64,000 nucleotides of DNA from Planctomycetota bacterium (lineage in GTDB: Bacteria > Planctomycetota > Phycisphaerae > Phycisphaerales > SM1A02), in contig JACNLO010000057.1 in assembly GCA_014381555.1 (NCBI GenBank), positions 19,754 to 83,753 of the forward strand, in the 5' to 3' direction. Below, in pieces: positions 40,142-49,731 of the stretch. Within the stretch, counting starts at the first letter, position 1. Every line of letters begins with the position of its first letter. Under the pieces are notes generated by a model, which was given only the letters and a program-made list of their open reading frames with translations, was not told the DNA's origin and made no database searches. Both the position numbers and the translations under genes were made by a program.

Positions 40142-40928
40142 CCGTCGCACATAACTCTTCAAGTTGATGGATTGTTAATGTTGAGGGTCTCATCTCTGGG
40201 CTCACGCCTTCTGGAAATTGTATATTCCTACCAAGAATTGACCCAAGTTGTTTTCTTCGACCTGCAAACAGCATAGTTACAAATTTAGAAAACTTGTCAT
40301 TTTGATCTTGTTCAAACCCATGTTTTGGCAACAGCTGAACACACGCACTTGCAATTTTTGGTTGAGGCCAAAAACAAGTATTAGGAACTTTTGTGATTAA
40401 AGATACATCTGCATTTCTTTGGACTAAGATAGATAGAACACCCCACTCAGAAGAATTTACTTTTGCCATCAATCTCTGAGCAACTTCATATTGGATAGTT
40501 ACATATTGACCAAGGCATCGAGAGTGATTCACAAGAATATCAACAAGAAGCGGGCTTGCAATTTTATAAGGCAAATTAGCAACAAGTCTCCATTGCTCAT
40601 CGCCCGTTGCATCAACAATCTCTTGATTCAACCGCTTCCTGTTCAAGCAATCACCATGGATTAAATTGATGGAATCTCCAAACCGATCTTGTAACAATCC
40701 AGTCAAACCCTTATCTAGTTCGCAGGCAATTACCCGGCAACCACGATTAAGAAGCTCTTCGGTCAAAGTTCCTGTTCCAGGGCCAATTTCAACTACGAGA
40801 TCGCCTTCTTGCACCCCAGATGCATTAACAAGCTTGGTTAGGATATTGTGGTCATGGAGGAAATTCTGCCCCAATCGATGCAATGGGGACAGCCCATACT
40901 CATCTAATAATGCTCGTATGTCGCGCAA
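40131..40928 (-). CDS. rsmA: 16S rRNA (adenine1518/1519-N6)-dimethyltransferase RsmA
   Basis: RsmA (KsgA) dimethylates two adjacent adenines in helix 45 of 16S rRNA. The 265 residues show LGQNFLHDHNIL, the SAM site VVEIGPGTGTLTEELL, ACELDKGL, HGDCL, and the catalytic NLPYKIASPLLVDIL. The C-terminal helical domain has WPQPKIASACVQLLP. It is last in an apparent rny-efp-rsmA operon, 11 bases after efp. Confidence 0.96.
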   Translation of the reverse strand: MRDIRALLDEYGLSPLHRLGQNFLHDHNILTKLVNASGVQEGDLVVEIGPGTGTLTEELLNRGCRVIACELDKGLTGLLQDRFGDSINLIHGDCLNRKRLNQEIVDATGDEQWRLVANLPYKIASPLLVDILVNHSRCLGQYVTIQYEVAQRLMAKVNSSEWGVLSILVQRNADVSLITKVPNTCFWPQPKIASACVQLLPKHGFEQDQNDKFSKFVTMLFAGRRKQLGSILGRNIQFPEGVSPEMRPSTLTIHQLEELCATVKT

Positions 40929-40939
40929 TGGTTGCAGGT

Positions 40940-41515
40940 TTATGCCTTTCCGAGATACTCTCCGGACTCGGTATTAATTTTGACAACTTGACCTATTTCA
41001 ATAAAGGGTGGAACTCGTACTCGTGCCCCTGTTTCAACTGTTGCTTCTTTTAATTGATTCGTGGCAGTTGCAGCTTTTGGCTGATCTGTCGTTTCGGTGA
41101 TTTCGAGTTCAACAGAAGCTGGCAAATCAATTCCCAATGCACTCCCATTAAACATTAACACTGTAACTTCAAGACCATCTTTTAACCATTGGCTTTGAGA
41201 TTCCATCACAACACCAGAATCAAGTTCAAGTTGGTCGTAGGATTCGTTATCCATAAAAACCCAGGGACCTTTTCCTTGCCCACTGTTGTCATATAGAAAT
41301 TGCATTGACCGCTTGTCGATGTTCACATCCTCAACCTTGTCAGAAGAGTTGAGTCGGTTCACTTTAATTGTACCGGTCTCGACATTTTTCATCTTTGCTT
41401 GAACATAGGCCGGTCCCTTGCCAGGTTTTACATGTTCTGTCTCAATGATAATTTGTAGCTTCCCATCATAAATTAACGCTTGTCCACGTTTTAATTCTGT
41501 AGATTTAATTGGCAT
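40940..41515 (-). CDS. efp: Elongation factor P
   Basis: EF-P relieves ribosome stalling at polyproline. The 191 residues span three OB-like domains. The tip loop that contacts the tRNA CCA end is KPGKGPAYVQAKMKN, with lysine at the position that is beta-lysylated in E. coli, so EpmA-type modification is possible but its gene is not here. It lies between rny and rsmA with 15- and 11-base gaps. The secretin's antisense proline tract is not a real protein, so it is not an EF-P target. Confidence 0.95.
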   Translation of the reverse strand: MPIKSTELKRGQALIYDGKLQIIIETEHVKPGKGPAYVQAKMKNVETGTIKVNRLNSSDKVEDVNIDKRSMQFLYDNSGQGKGPWVFMDNESYDQLELDSGVVMESQSQWLKDGLEVTVLMFNGSALGIDLPASVELEITETTDQPKAATATNQLKEATVETGARVRVPPFIEIGQVVKINTESGEYLGKA

Positions 41516-41530
41516 ATCAAGTATCCTTTT

Positions 41531-43102
41531 CTAATGCGCAGTCGCCTCTGCACGTATTTCACGAAGCACTGTAACTTTAATCTCGCCTGGGAATGTCATT
41601 TCTTCTTCGATTCGCTGAGCAATTCGTTTTGACATTGAAAATGCTTCGCCATCAGAAACCGACTTCGCGTCAACAATAACGCGAATTTCACGTCCTGCTT
41701 GAATTGCATGGGATTCTGAGACACCCTGTTGTTCCTTAGCTATCGATTCAAGTTGTTCCAACCGCTTGACGTACATTTCCATAGATTCTCGTCGTGCACC
41801 AGGCCGTGCGCTACTGACAGCATCAGCAGCCATCACAATAGGCGTGTACGGAGTGGTCGCAGGAATATCTCCATGGTGCCCTGCAACTGCATTCAAAACT
41901 GCTTCAGCTTTTTCACCATACTTTCGGCAGAAGTCCATTCCAATTTGAGGATGGGTTCCCTCAATCTCATGGTCCATTGCCTTACCGATGTCGTGTAAGA
42001 AGCCACACCTCCGAGCAAGTTCACCATCGAGCCCAAGTTCATCTGCAATAACCTGACACAAGAATGCCACTTCGACCGAGTGCCTAAGTACATTTTGTCC
42101 ATAACTTGTCCTGAAATGCATTTTTCCCGCTGCTTCAATTATTTTTGGGTGCAACCCTCGAATGTTTGTTTCCATTACAGCATCGTTGCCTGCCTGAATA
42201 ATTTTTTCATGTATATCCGTCTTGACAGATTCAACCACCTCTTCAATTCGTGAAGGATGCACCCGACCATCAGATACTAATTTTTCAAGCACCTTGCCTG
42301 CTATCGCACGACGAATTGGGTCAAAACATGAGACCGAAATAACTCCAGGAGTATCATCAATCAAAATATCAACTCCAGTTGCTTGCTCAAGTGCACGAAT
42401 ATTCCGACCCTCACGGCCAATCACGCGACCCTTCATATCGTCTGAAGGAATGCGAACAGACCGAACTGTCATCTCTGAAACATGGTCAGAGGCATATCGC
42501 TGTATTGCTTGTAATGTGATTTCTCGACTCTTAGATTTTGCTCGATCGGTCGCATCATCAACGATTTCCTGCATCAATTCATTCGCCTCATGCTCTGAAT
42601 CGTGGCGAACCTCTTCAAGGAGTTGGCCTTTTGCTTCTTCAGATGACATCCCAGAAACTTCCTCAAGTCGGGCTCGAAGAGTGCCTCGCTCTTTAGAAAA
42701 CTCCTCCCTATCTCGTTCCAAAACCTCAGTCTGGTTGTCGATTTCACTACGAAGGGTATCGAGTTTTGTCTCTCTGTTCGATAATTGATCCATCATCTGG
42801 TCGAGCCCATCTTCACGTTTTGCTATTCGAGCTTGATCACGTCTTAACTCTTCATGAGCAACTGAAACTTCTGCTTCAAGTTCTTTACGATGTTTTGCTG
42901 CAGATCTTTCTGACTCAAGTTCGATTTTTTGTTTTATAGAATCCCCTTCAATTTTTGCCGCTGAAATTATCTGGTCAGATTCTTTTTTCGCCAATCTGAG
43001 CGTGCCACCAGTCATTGCCCTAAGCAAAAACCAACCGATAGCCACTCCTGCTAGTAAAGATCCCACGCCAATTCCAAGTTGTAGCCAGATGTTTGCAATC
43101 AT
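41531..43102 (-). CDS. rny: Ribonuclease Y
   Basis: A membrane-anchored endoribonuclease that starts mRNA decay. Domain order is textbook: one N-terminal transmembrane helix, a long charged coiled coil (residues about 30-200), a KH domain (GRVIGREGRNIRALEQATGV) and an HD domain with RHSVEVAFLCQVIADE, FLHDIGKAMDHEIEGTH. I use ATG 43102 (523 residues, matching the usual 520); a TTG at 43150 would add 16 residues, but its AGGA overlaps the codon. It heads the rny-efp-rsmA operon. Confidence 0.94.
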   Translation of the reverse strand: MIANIWLQLGIGVGSLLAGVAIGWFLLRAMTGGTLRLAKKESDQIISAAKIEGDSIKQKIELESERSAAKHRKELEAEVSVAHEELRRDQARIAKREDGLDQMMDQLSNRETKLDTLRSEIDNQTEVLERDREEFSKERGTLRARLEEVSGMSSEEAKGQLLEEVRHDSEHEANELMQEIVDDATDRAKSKSREITLQAIQRYASDHVSEMTVRSVRIPSDDMKGRVIGREGRNIRALEQATGVDILIDDTPGVISVSCFDPIRRAIAGKVLEKLVSDGRVHPSRIEEVVESVKTDIHEKIIQAGNDAVMETNIRGLHPKIIEAAGKMHFRTSYGQNVLRHSVEVAFLCQVIADELGLDGELARRCGFLHDIGKAMDHEIEGTHPQIGMDFCRKYGEKAEAVLNAVAGHHGDIPATTPYTPIVMAADAVSSARPGARRESMEMYVKRLEQLESIAKEQQGVSESHAIQAGREIRVIVDAKSVSDGEAFSMSKRIAQRIEEEMTFPGEIKVTVLREIRAEATAH

Positions 43103-43150
43103 CAATATATCTGTGGAAGACCACAGCCTTTTAACAAGGTGTGAAGCCAA

Positions 43151-43513
43151 TCCTTAGATGTAATCCAATCGTACAATCAACATTACAAAGGTGTAACGAA
43201 GAGACATATAATTGGCTATCTAGAACTACGTAGGTGCATCGACACTCCCACTCTCTGTTGGTTTTTCTTAAAAACCGTTTTTATGTGTGTAACACACGTA
43301 GTTCAATACCAAAATCAATCTATCAACCGCATATCCTCTTTTGAGGGATCGTTTTGCAGTTGCCAGCCAAATGACTGGTACGATCGGCTTTCCAAATGGA
43401 CTAGCCGAGAAAACTGTGTTGCCTCAAACAGTTTGTGGCAACTTCTGTAAGAATATGTAGTATTCCAAAGTAAGGCCTCTTCGTCAAGTAGAATACCTCG
43501 TACAAAAGCTCCT
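43151..43513. other. Gene-free region with clustered inverted repeats, possible structured RNA
   Basis: No coding frame is supported here. Seven inverted repeats lie between 43223 and 43442: GAACTACGT 43223-43231 with 43296-43304; GGTTTTT 43260-43266 with 43270-43276; GTGTG 43285-43289 with 43293-43297; CCTC 43335-43338 with 43343-43346; GATCGT 43347-43352 with 43380-43385, enclosing CCAG 43363-43366 and CTGG 43375-43378; CGGCT 43385-43389 with 43403-43407; and an 11-pair hairpin with one T-T mismatch at 43418-43442. The first and third share bases 43296-43297, so they exclude each other. It matches no RNA family I can recognise by eye (RNase P, tmRNA and SRP signatures are absent). Confidence 0.5.
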
Positions 43514-45355
43514 ATGCCTAATTTTTTTTATTGGTTTTTACGGTTCAGCATCCTGAACCCCATATGCATCCGTTTAGTTGGCGCAGCATCTAGGCGTCAT
43601 CGAGATTTGTATATCCGTTCTGTCTACATTGCTATTCTTGCAACGGTTCTAATCTTTGGACTTCTAGCGATAACTTCAGTCGGGCGATTTTCACTTCGTG
43701 AACTTGCAGCTGGAAGTGCTGGAGTATTCTCAATTCTTGCTCTGCTACAACTCCTATTCATTTGTGTGCTCACACCAGTCTTTATGGCTGGTGCTATCTC
43801 CAAGGAAGCCAATCCACAAACTTGGGACATTGTGCTCACCACTCCTCTGTCGCCATTACAAATAATTCTTGGCAATATATTTGGCCGTCTCTTTTTTATA
43901 CTCGCGTTACTCATTGGAGCGCTTCCTATTATGATTGTGACGCAATTTTTTGGGGGTGTGCCGCTAAGAACCATTTTATTCACTCAACTAGTTGCAGGCA
44001 TGCTCGCGCTAGTTGTTGCATCTATCGCTATTGGAATGAGCGTAACAAGAACTGCTGGCAGGAAAGCTGCCGTTAGTTTTTTCGTAATAACAGTACTGTA
44101 TTTATTACTTACATTCGCAATTGATCGTGGGATAAGAGAACCAGTTTCTTTCGGATCTGGAGCTTCTTGGACTACAATTCTCACACCCTTCAATCCATTC
44201 CTTGTTCTAGAAGCACTCTTAAAACCCTCAACGTATGTTGTTCCAGAAACGAGCATTCTTCCTTGGCCACTTGGGTGGGTTATGACACATCCGGTTGCTG
44301 GGTGGTCATGGCTAACGCTTCTACTTAGTGCGATTGTCATTTCGTGGTCCTCTCTTCAAGTGAGAAAATTAGGCGACCGCTCTACAAAAGGAACTTTCTG
44401 GAAACGTCTGTTTCAACAGGAAATTGGCGATCGAGATGCTCACGCAGTTTCTGGTAACCCAATTTCATGGAGAGAACGAGTAACACGTCACCGCAATATC
44501 GGTTCACTTCTGGGGCGGTGGGGATTTGTCGCTATTTGCTCTTTGGCAAGTATTATTTTGACCACTTTGTTTTTAACAACGACGATATCTGGTGATTTCT
44601 ATCGAAATTCAATCCTGTTTCTTGTGATTGGAGAATTTTTGATTGTGACATTTTCAGCAATTTCTCTTTCTTCCTCAGCGATTGCAAAAGAACGTGAAGA
44701 TGGCTCACTTGATTTATTACTCACAACTTCAATTACGCCAAGGATGTACCTTGGCGGGAAAATGAGAGGACTAGTGTTACACCTGTTGCCAATGGCACTT
44801 GTTCCATGTATCACTATGATGGGAGTTGGACTACTCGTTCTGGTGGCTCCAAATATTTCCGTAGTCTCTGATGTATTAGTTCAACCAGCATATGACGATC
44901 TTACGGCAATTAATTTTCCAGTGCCACTCGCGTTATTTTCATCCTCTCTATTATTTCCAGTCGTTTTTATTCCCTACATCATGTTCTGCATGACACTCGG
45001 ACTCCTTTGGTCAGTAAGAAGCAAGGGAACTATCAGCGCAATAATAACGACTCTCATTTTTCTTTTTGTAATCACCGCTGCTTTAAATATATGTCTTATT
45101 CCAGCACAATCATTTGGGTTTCTAGGTAGCATAACAAATGCAATTTCCCCACTAAATGATGTAATTTCAACCCTCAACGCCTCTATTCTTATTCATCCAA
45201 CAGTCCAATCTAACGGTGTTGCCAATGCAAATATATACATGGGAATTGCATCGATAATTTCAGGATTACTCTGGTCTTTGATGTGCTTAGGATTATTACG
45301 AAGCATGTCCTCTTCGTTCGTTGTTACTGTACGACGCCTTGCAGGGATTAATTAG
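43514..45355 (+). CDS. ABC-2 type transporter permease, double-length
   Basis: A 613-residue integral membrane protein with about 12 hydrophobic helices in two similar halves. Each half has the ABC-2 permease pattern near its second helix: ISKEANPQTWDIVLTTPLSP near residue 97 and IAKEREDGSLDLLLTTSITP near residue 392 (the K-E-x-x-G/N-x-x-x-x-L-L-x-T-P motif). It therefore looks like a fused pair, giving a full membrane domain in one chain. No ATPase gene is adjacent, so the partner is unknown, as is the cargo. It lies alone between the structured region and the pdh operon. Confidence 0.8.
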   Translation: MPNFFYWFLRFSILNPICIRLVGAASRRHRDLYIRSVYIAILATVLIFGLLAITSVGRFSLRELAAGSAGVFSILALLQLLFICVLTPVFMAGAISKEANPQTWDIVLTTPLSPLQIILGNIFGRLFFILALLIGALPIMIVTQFFGGVPLRTILFTQLVAGMLALVVASIAIGMSVTRTAGRKAAVSFFVITVLYLLLTFAIDRGIREPVSFGSGASWTTILTPFNPFLVLEALLKPSTYVVPETSILPWPLGWVMTHPVAGWSWLTLLLSAIVISWSSLQVRKLGDRSTKGTFWKRLFQQEIGDRDAHAVSGNPISWRERVTRHRNIGSLLGRWGFVAICSLASIILTTLFLTTTISGDFYRNSILFLVIGEFLIVTFSAISLSSSAIAKEREDGSLDLLLTTSITPRMYLGGKMRGLVLHLLPMALVPCITMMGVGLLVLVAPNISVVSDVLVQPAYDDLTAINFPVPLALFSSSLLFPVVFIPYIMFCMTLGLLWSVRSKGTISAIITTLIFLFVITAALNICLIPAQSFGFLGSITNAISPLNDVISTLNASILIHPTVQSNGVANANIYMGIASIISGLLWSLMCLGLLRSMSSSFVVTVRRLAGIN

Positions 45356-45412
45356 CTAATCTAGCAACTTAAGCCCAACCCCAGCAAAACTGTAACGGTC
45401 CTAAGACAAAAC

Positions 45413-46120
45413 TTAAAATCCACCGCTTCGCATCACTTTCAAACTGTCTGGAAAGGGATAGGTGGCAAACACTCCAGTAGGTGCAAGTTCCCACATTCGA
45501 ACAGATGGATAAATATCACCACGATATCCTGCATCGAAAATCGTATCAAGCACTGCTTCGAAACTTGGTTCATTGCCATCATTGTCGACAAGACGGTTTG
45601 ATTTCGCCCCCAGAAAACTAACACTAGCACAGGGCATTCTGTCCCAGCGTGTTTCTACCATTTCAGCAACTTTCACGAATCCGGTACGCAAATCATCAAG
45701 GGTATAAGCATCGCGATTCAATGGACGAAGAAGCGCAAAGACCTTAACGTCATCCATATCGTACTTAAGCACTAGGACTTTGTCGGGTGATAACTCTGCA
45801 TAACTGCGAGCATATTTCGTAATACTTTCGTTATCCCACTGACTCGTTGGCAACATCTCACCAAGTGCGCTAATAATGCCGTGGCTATTATCTACGGGAT
45901 TAACACCACAAATTAGAGTGCGGTATCTTCTGGTCATCATGTCTGCCAGTAAATACTGTCCCCATTGAACACGTATTCGATGTCTTTCTGGACAAGCTTT
46001 CCTTGGGTCGCCACTTGGCATAATAACTAAGCGGTTTGCTTGGCGATCTGCTTCCATAAGCAAATCACCATCGCCATCGTAAATTCTTGGTCGAGATTCA
46101 GTATGTGGTTTTGCTGTCAT
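45413..46120 (-). CDS. Uncharacterised protein, last gene of the pdh operon
   Basis: A soluble 235-residue protein with no signal peptide or membrane segment. I do not recognise a family. It has a mixed alpha/beta look, a charged N-terminus (RIYDGDGDLLMEADRQANRL), PSGDPRKACPERHRIRVQW, the central WDNESITKYARSYAELSPDKV and a C-terminus SVRMWELAPTGVFATYPFPD. No catalytic motif is evident. It begins 16 bases after pdhC on the same strand, so it is likely co-transcribed with the pyruvate dehydrogenase genes. Any link to that complex is inference from position only. Confidence 0.7.
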   Translation of the reverse strand: MTAKPHTESRPRIYDGDGDLLMEADRQANRLVIMPSGDPRKACPERHRIRVQWGQYLLADMMTRRYRTLICGVNPVDNSHGIISALGEMLPTSQWDNESITKYARSYAELSPDKVLVLKYDMDDVKVFALLRPLNRDAYTLDDLRTGFVKVAEMVETRWDRMPCASVSFLGAKSNRLVDNDGNEPSFEAVLDTIFDAGYRGDIYPSVRMWELAPTGVFATYPFPDSLKVMRSGGF

Positions 46121-46136
46121 GATGGACTCCTTTACA

Positions 46137-47387
46137 TCATACTAAAAGTGATGCTGGGTTTTCGATCAGTTCTTTGAGGGTCTTTAAATATAATGCAGCC
46201 ATCGCACCATCGATGACTCTGTGATCTAAACTTAGGGTTGCGGACATTTCATTGCCGACGACCAATTCACCACCACGAACAACTGGTTTTTCAATTGCTG
46301 CTCCAACTGCAAGAATTGCACTGTTTGGAGGATTAATTATCGCAGTAAAGTTGTCAACGCCAAACATACCCAAATTGGAAATAGTGAACGTAGTGTCTCC
46401 CATTTCTTCTGGGGACAATCCGGTTTCACGTGCTTTGTTTGATAAATAAGCGGATTCTTGGCTAATCGTTCGCAAACTCTTTTGGTCAGCGTTTCGAATT
46501 GTTCCAACTACAAGACCACCACCGCGTTCCTCGGGAAGTGCAATCGCAATCCCCACATTAACCGGTCCATGGTAATGAATGCAATCTCCACCAAAGGATG
46601 CGTTAAACTCTGGATTTGTCTCCATGGATAGTGCACAACATCGAACCAAGAAATCGTTTACTGAAAGTTTAACACCCGATTTTGATAATTGTTCGTTCAA
46701 TGTCTTGCGCATTTCAAGCAGTGGATCCATGTCAAACGTCATCGTTACTTGGTAATGCGGAATTGTTTGTTTTGATTCAACAAGCCGACTTGCAATAATT
46801 TGACGCATATTTGAAAGTGGCTCAGATCGGTTTTGCTGCCAAGGCGAAGTCGGGGCAAGTGGTAGTACTTGTTGCACCGGTGTAACCGGCACAGTACTTG
46901 GTACAACTTCTGCAGGAACAACCTTCGTTGTTTGCGCCGCAGCGGTTGTTTCACTTGCGGTATCGATGAGTTGTAAAATATCTCGTTTTATAATTCTTCC
47001 AGATGGTCCACTCCCCTGCACCGAAAGTAAATCGACACCGTACTCTTCAGCAAGACGACGCGCAACTGGACTTACTCGGTGCGCACTTTCGGTCACTTTT
47101 GGAATCGATGGCTTGGGCTTTTCTGGTGTTTCTTCAACGATTGCTTCATCATCTTCCGCTAACATTGCAATAACGGTACCAACGTCGACTTGGTTCCCTT
47201 CAGAAATAACAAGTTCTGCAACACGTCCATCATCAAACGATTGCAGTTCCATAGTCGCCTTATCTGTTTCAATATCTGCAAGTAAATCGCCAGCGGAAAC
47301 CTCATCGCCAACATTTACGTGCCAATGCAAAATCGTACCGACTTCCATCGTGTCCGAGAGCCGTGGCATTGTGATTTCAATTGGCAT
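46137..47387 (-). CDS. pdhC: Pyruvate dehydrogenase E2, dihydrolipoamide acetyltransferase
   Basis: A 416-residue E2. The lipoyl domain carries the lysine in ADIETDKATMELQSF (near residue 42); then a linker, a peripheral subunit-binding domain ([33 protein letters not shown]) and the catalytic domain ending SLDHRVIDGAMAALYL. It makes acetyl-CoA from pyruvate with E1 alpha/beta encoded just upstream. It differs clearly from sucB in the window, so the two 2-oxoacid dehydrogenases have separate E2s. 14 bases separate it from pdhB. No E3 gene here. Confidence 0.95.
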   Translation of the reverse strand: MPIEITMPRLSDTMEVGTILHWHVNVGDEVSAGDLLADIETDKATMELQSFDDGRVAELVISEGNQVDVGTVIAMLAEDDEAIVEETPEKPKPSIPKVTESAHRVSPVARRLAEEYGVDLLSVQGSGPSGRIIKRDILQLIDTASETTAAAQTTKVVPAEVVPSTVPVTPVQQVLPLAPTSPWQQNRSEPLSNMRQIIASRLVESKQTIPHYQVTMTFDMDPLLEMRKTLNEQLSKSGVKLSVNDFLVRCCALSMETNPEFNASFGGDCIHYHGPVNVGIAIALPEERGGGLVVGTIRNADQKSLRTISQESAYLSNKARETGLSPEEMGDTTFTISNLGMFGVDNFTAIINPPNSAILAVGAAIEKPVVRGGELVVGNEMSATLSLDHRVIDGAMAALYLKTLKELIENPASLLV

Positions 47388-47401
47388 ACGAGTTCTATCC
47401 T

Positions 47402-48400
47402 TTATGAGTTGTACGTTGCTTGGCGTACCGCTTCACACACTTTTCGAGTGTTTGGCAAATACGCCTGTTCTAGATTGTATGCGTACGGAGTCGGTACGTC
47501 ATCGCTATGTACTCGGTGGACATGATTATCTAAATCATCAAAACATTGAGCATGTATTTGTGATGCTATTTCTGAGCCCACAGAGGCAAATGACCATGAT
47601 TGGTCCACGACTACACACGCATTTGTTTTCTTTACTGATTCAACCATCGAATCAATATCAAGTGGGCGAATTGTGCGGCCATCAATCACTTCGCAATCGA
47701 TCCCTTCCTTTGCAAGTTCTTCCGCTGCTTCAAGGCAAAAGTGCAAGGGTCGACCAAAACTGATTATGGTGCAATCTTCCCCAGAGCGTCGTACCAATGC
47801 TTTTCCAAATGGAACGGTATATTCTTCTGTAGGTACATGGCATTTTGTTGATAACAAACGTTCTGATTCTAAGAAAAAAACTGGGTTGTCATCTTGGATT
47901 GCAGTTTTCAGTAACCCCTTTGCATCATACGCATCGTATGGTATTGCCATCTTTATTCCTGGAACATTAGCGTATAACGACTCCACACACCAAGAATGGG
48001 TTGAAGCGAGTTGTCCGCCTGCCCCATCATTCCCGCGAAAAACAATCGGACATCCAAACTGACCGCCAGACATGTACAACATTTTTGCTGCATTGTTCAA
48101 TATTGGATCTGCTGCCACCAAACTAAATGACCAACTCATAAACTCAACAATGGGTCGAAGCCCACGCATTGCAGCGCCAATAGACATCCCTGAAAAACCA
48201 CTTTCACTAATCGGCGTATCAATAACACGCCTTGCACCAAACTCTTCAAGCATTCCCTTAGAAACTTTGTACGCACCGTTGTACTGTGCTACTTCTTCTC
48301 CAAGTAAAAAAACTCGTTCATCGTTTCGCATTTCTTCGCACATTGCTTCGCGAAGTGCATCGCGGAATTCAATTACACGTTCTTTCGTTGTTACTTTCAA
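47402..48400 (-). CDS. pdhB: Pyruvate dehydrogenase E1 component subunit beta
   Basis: The beta chain of the heterotetrameric E1 (332 residues). Motifs: EFRDALREAMCEEMRND, VFLLGEEVAQYNGAYKVSKG, RVIDTPISESGFSGMSIGAAM, QLASTHSWC, and the C-terminal VVDQSWSFASVGSEIASQI. The true start is probably TTG at 48400, overlapping the pdhA stop as TTGA, with a GGGGGG ribosome binding site upstream; the frame extends 40 codons further, but that part lies inside pdhA. Translational coupling suits its one-to-one stoichiometry with PdhA. Confidence 0.94.
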   Translation of the reverse strand: MKVTTKERVIEFRDALREAMCEEMRNDERVFLLGEEVAQYNGAYKVSKGMLEEFGARRVIDTPISESGFSGMSIGAAMRGLRPIVEFMSWSFSLVAADPILNNAAKMLYMSGGQFGCPIVFRGNDGAGGQLASTHSWCVESLYANVPGIKMAIPYDAYDAKGLLKTAIQDDNPVFFLESERLLSTKCHVPTEEYTVPFGKALVRRSGEDCTIISFGRPLHFCLEAAEELAKEGIDCEVIDGRTIRPLDIDSMVESVKKTNACVVVDQSWSFASVGSEIASQIHAQCFDDLDNHVHRVHSDDVPTPYAYNLEQAYLPNTRKVCEAVRQATYNS

Positions 48401-49524
48401 TCGAGCCCCCCCTCTTCGAGCATGTCCGGCTTGGATGTGCCAGTGTATGGACCCCAACAATCCGTAAACACATCTTTGTACATCTCTTCCATTGGGGTTT
48501 CTGGCGACTTCTTTGCCCATTCAACTGCTTGGCGTACCTGCGTTTTAACTTGGCGAGTTAATTGTTTAAATGCATCTTTCGTGACATCATGTTCCTCCAC
48601 AAGAAATTCTTCAAGTGTAGCAATACAATCGTTTGCTTCTTCACTGTTCTCTTCTTCTTTCGTCCGATACTTTCGCGGGTCGGACATCGAATGTCCTTTA
48701 TATCGATATGTTTGCGCTTCGACAAAATATGGACGGGATTCTTCACGACACCAATCGGCTATTCCCTTAAAATCGCGATATGTAGAAAGAACGTTTTTGC
48801 CATCGATAATTGCGTGGTTAATATCATGCGCTTCTGATTTGAGACGTAAATCATGCGCCATCGACGTGCCACGTTCGATAGCAGTGCCCATCGAGTATCG
48901 ATTGTTCTCCAGTACGAAAATCACTGGCAAATCAAGCAAGCTAGCGAGGTTCATCGCCTCATAAAAACAGCCCTGATTTAAAGCGCCATCACCAAGATAA
49001 CAAAGCGTAACGTGGCTAGACTTGCCGCCACTAATAACTTCATCTTCATATTTTGTTGCAAACGCCAGCCCAGTCCCAAGCGGCGTTTGAGCGCTGACAA
49101 TGCCATGCCCACCATATAAATAGTGGTCTGCGTCGAACATGTGCATTGAACCACCCTTCCCCTTTGCACATCCACCGATACGACCAAACATTTCAGCCAT
49201 GCAATTTTTTGGATCCATGCCCCTTGCAAGCGCATGACCGTGGTCACGGTAAGCAAGCACAACTGGGTCGTCAGGATTTACCGCCGCGATTGTTCCAACG
49301 GCAACGGCTTCCTGCCCGATGTAGATATGGCAAAAGCCACCAATAAGGCGATTTTGATACGCCTGCATCGTTCGGACCTCAAACTCGCGTATGAGGAGCA
49401 TTTGTCGTAACCACCCTAGCAGGACACCCTTTCCCGGAATCTCCGCTTGCTTAAGTAGATGGGTTGGTTCGGTCATTCCATTGGCGTTGGACTGAGCCGT
49501 TGAGGTAGTGTCTGTATCTGCCAT
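48397..49524 (-). CDS. pdhA: Pyruvate dehydrogenase E1 component subunit alpha
   Basis: The ThDP-binding alpha chain of pyruvate dehydrogenase. Seen: GGFCHIYIGQEAVAVG, YRDHGHALARGMDP, the ThDP motif GDGALNQGCFYEAMNLASL ... ENNRYSMGT, and the phosphorylation-loop-like YRYKGHSMSDPRKYRT. I start it at ATG 49524 (375 residues): an upstream ATG at 49554 overlaps a TATAAT box at 49553-49558, whose transcript would begin after that ATG. First gene of pdhA-pdhB-pdhC-unknown. Confidence 0.94.
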   Translation of the reverse strand: MADTDTTSTAQSNANGMTEPTHLLKQAEIPGKGVLLGWLRQMLLIREFEVRTMQAYQNRLIGGFCHIYIGQEAVAVGTIAAVNPDDPVVLAYRDHGHALARGMDPKNCMAEMFGRIGGCAKGKGGSMHMFDADHYLYGGHGIVSAQTPLGTGLAFATKYEDEVISGGKSSHVTLCYLGDGALNQGCFYEAMNLASLLDLPVIFVLENNRYSMGTAIERGTSMAHDLRLKSEAHDINHAIIDGKNVLSTYRDFKGIADWCREESRPYFVEAQTYRYKGHSMSDPRKYRTKEEENSEEANDCIATLEEFLVEEHDVTKDAFKQLTRQVKTQVRQAVEWAKKSPETPMEEMYKDVFTDCWGPYTGTSKPDMLEEGGLD

Positions 49525-49552
49525 AAGTAAGTCAACCGAAGTTGAAACGACC

Positions 49553-49558
49553 ATTATA
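49553..49558 (-). promoter_or_regulatory. Candidate -10 box of the pdh operon
   Basis: TATAAT on the minus strand, about 30 bases before the chosen pdhA start. No good -35 is visible at 17 bases. Confidence 0.4.
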
Positions 49559-49731
49559 CCGTTTCCCCAAAAATACAGATAGACCGATACTAGCTACGAT
49601 TGGTCAAAAGTTCTAGTTAACAATTCAATACAAAAAGGAGCGCTTTCATTGAAAAGTATGCCCGAAGAGACGCTGCAAAACATAAACGACCCGCGGGATA
49701 GTTTTGGTCAGCGGAAAAAAATATTGAAAAA

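Noticed and set aside
42222..42788. Antisense 188-codon frame in rny
   Set aside because: Ser/Arg-rich mirror of the coiled coil.
43151..43513. RNase P RNA, tmRNA or SRP RNA
   Set aside because: The conserved primary-sequence blocks of these RNAs are not seen on either strand.
48422..48964. Antisense 180-codon frame in pdhA
   Set aside because: No homology, lies over a conserved gene.
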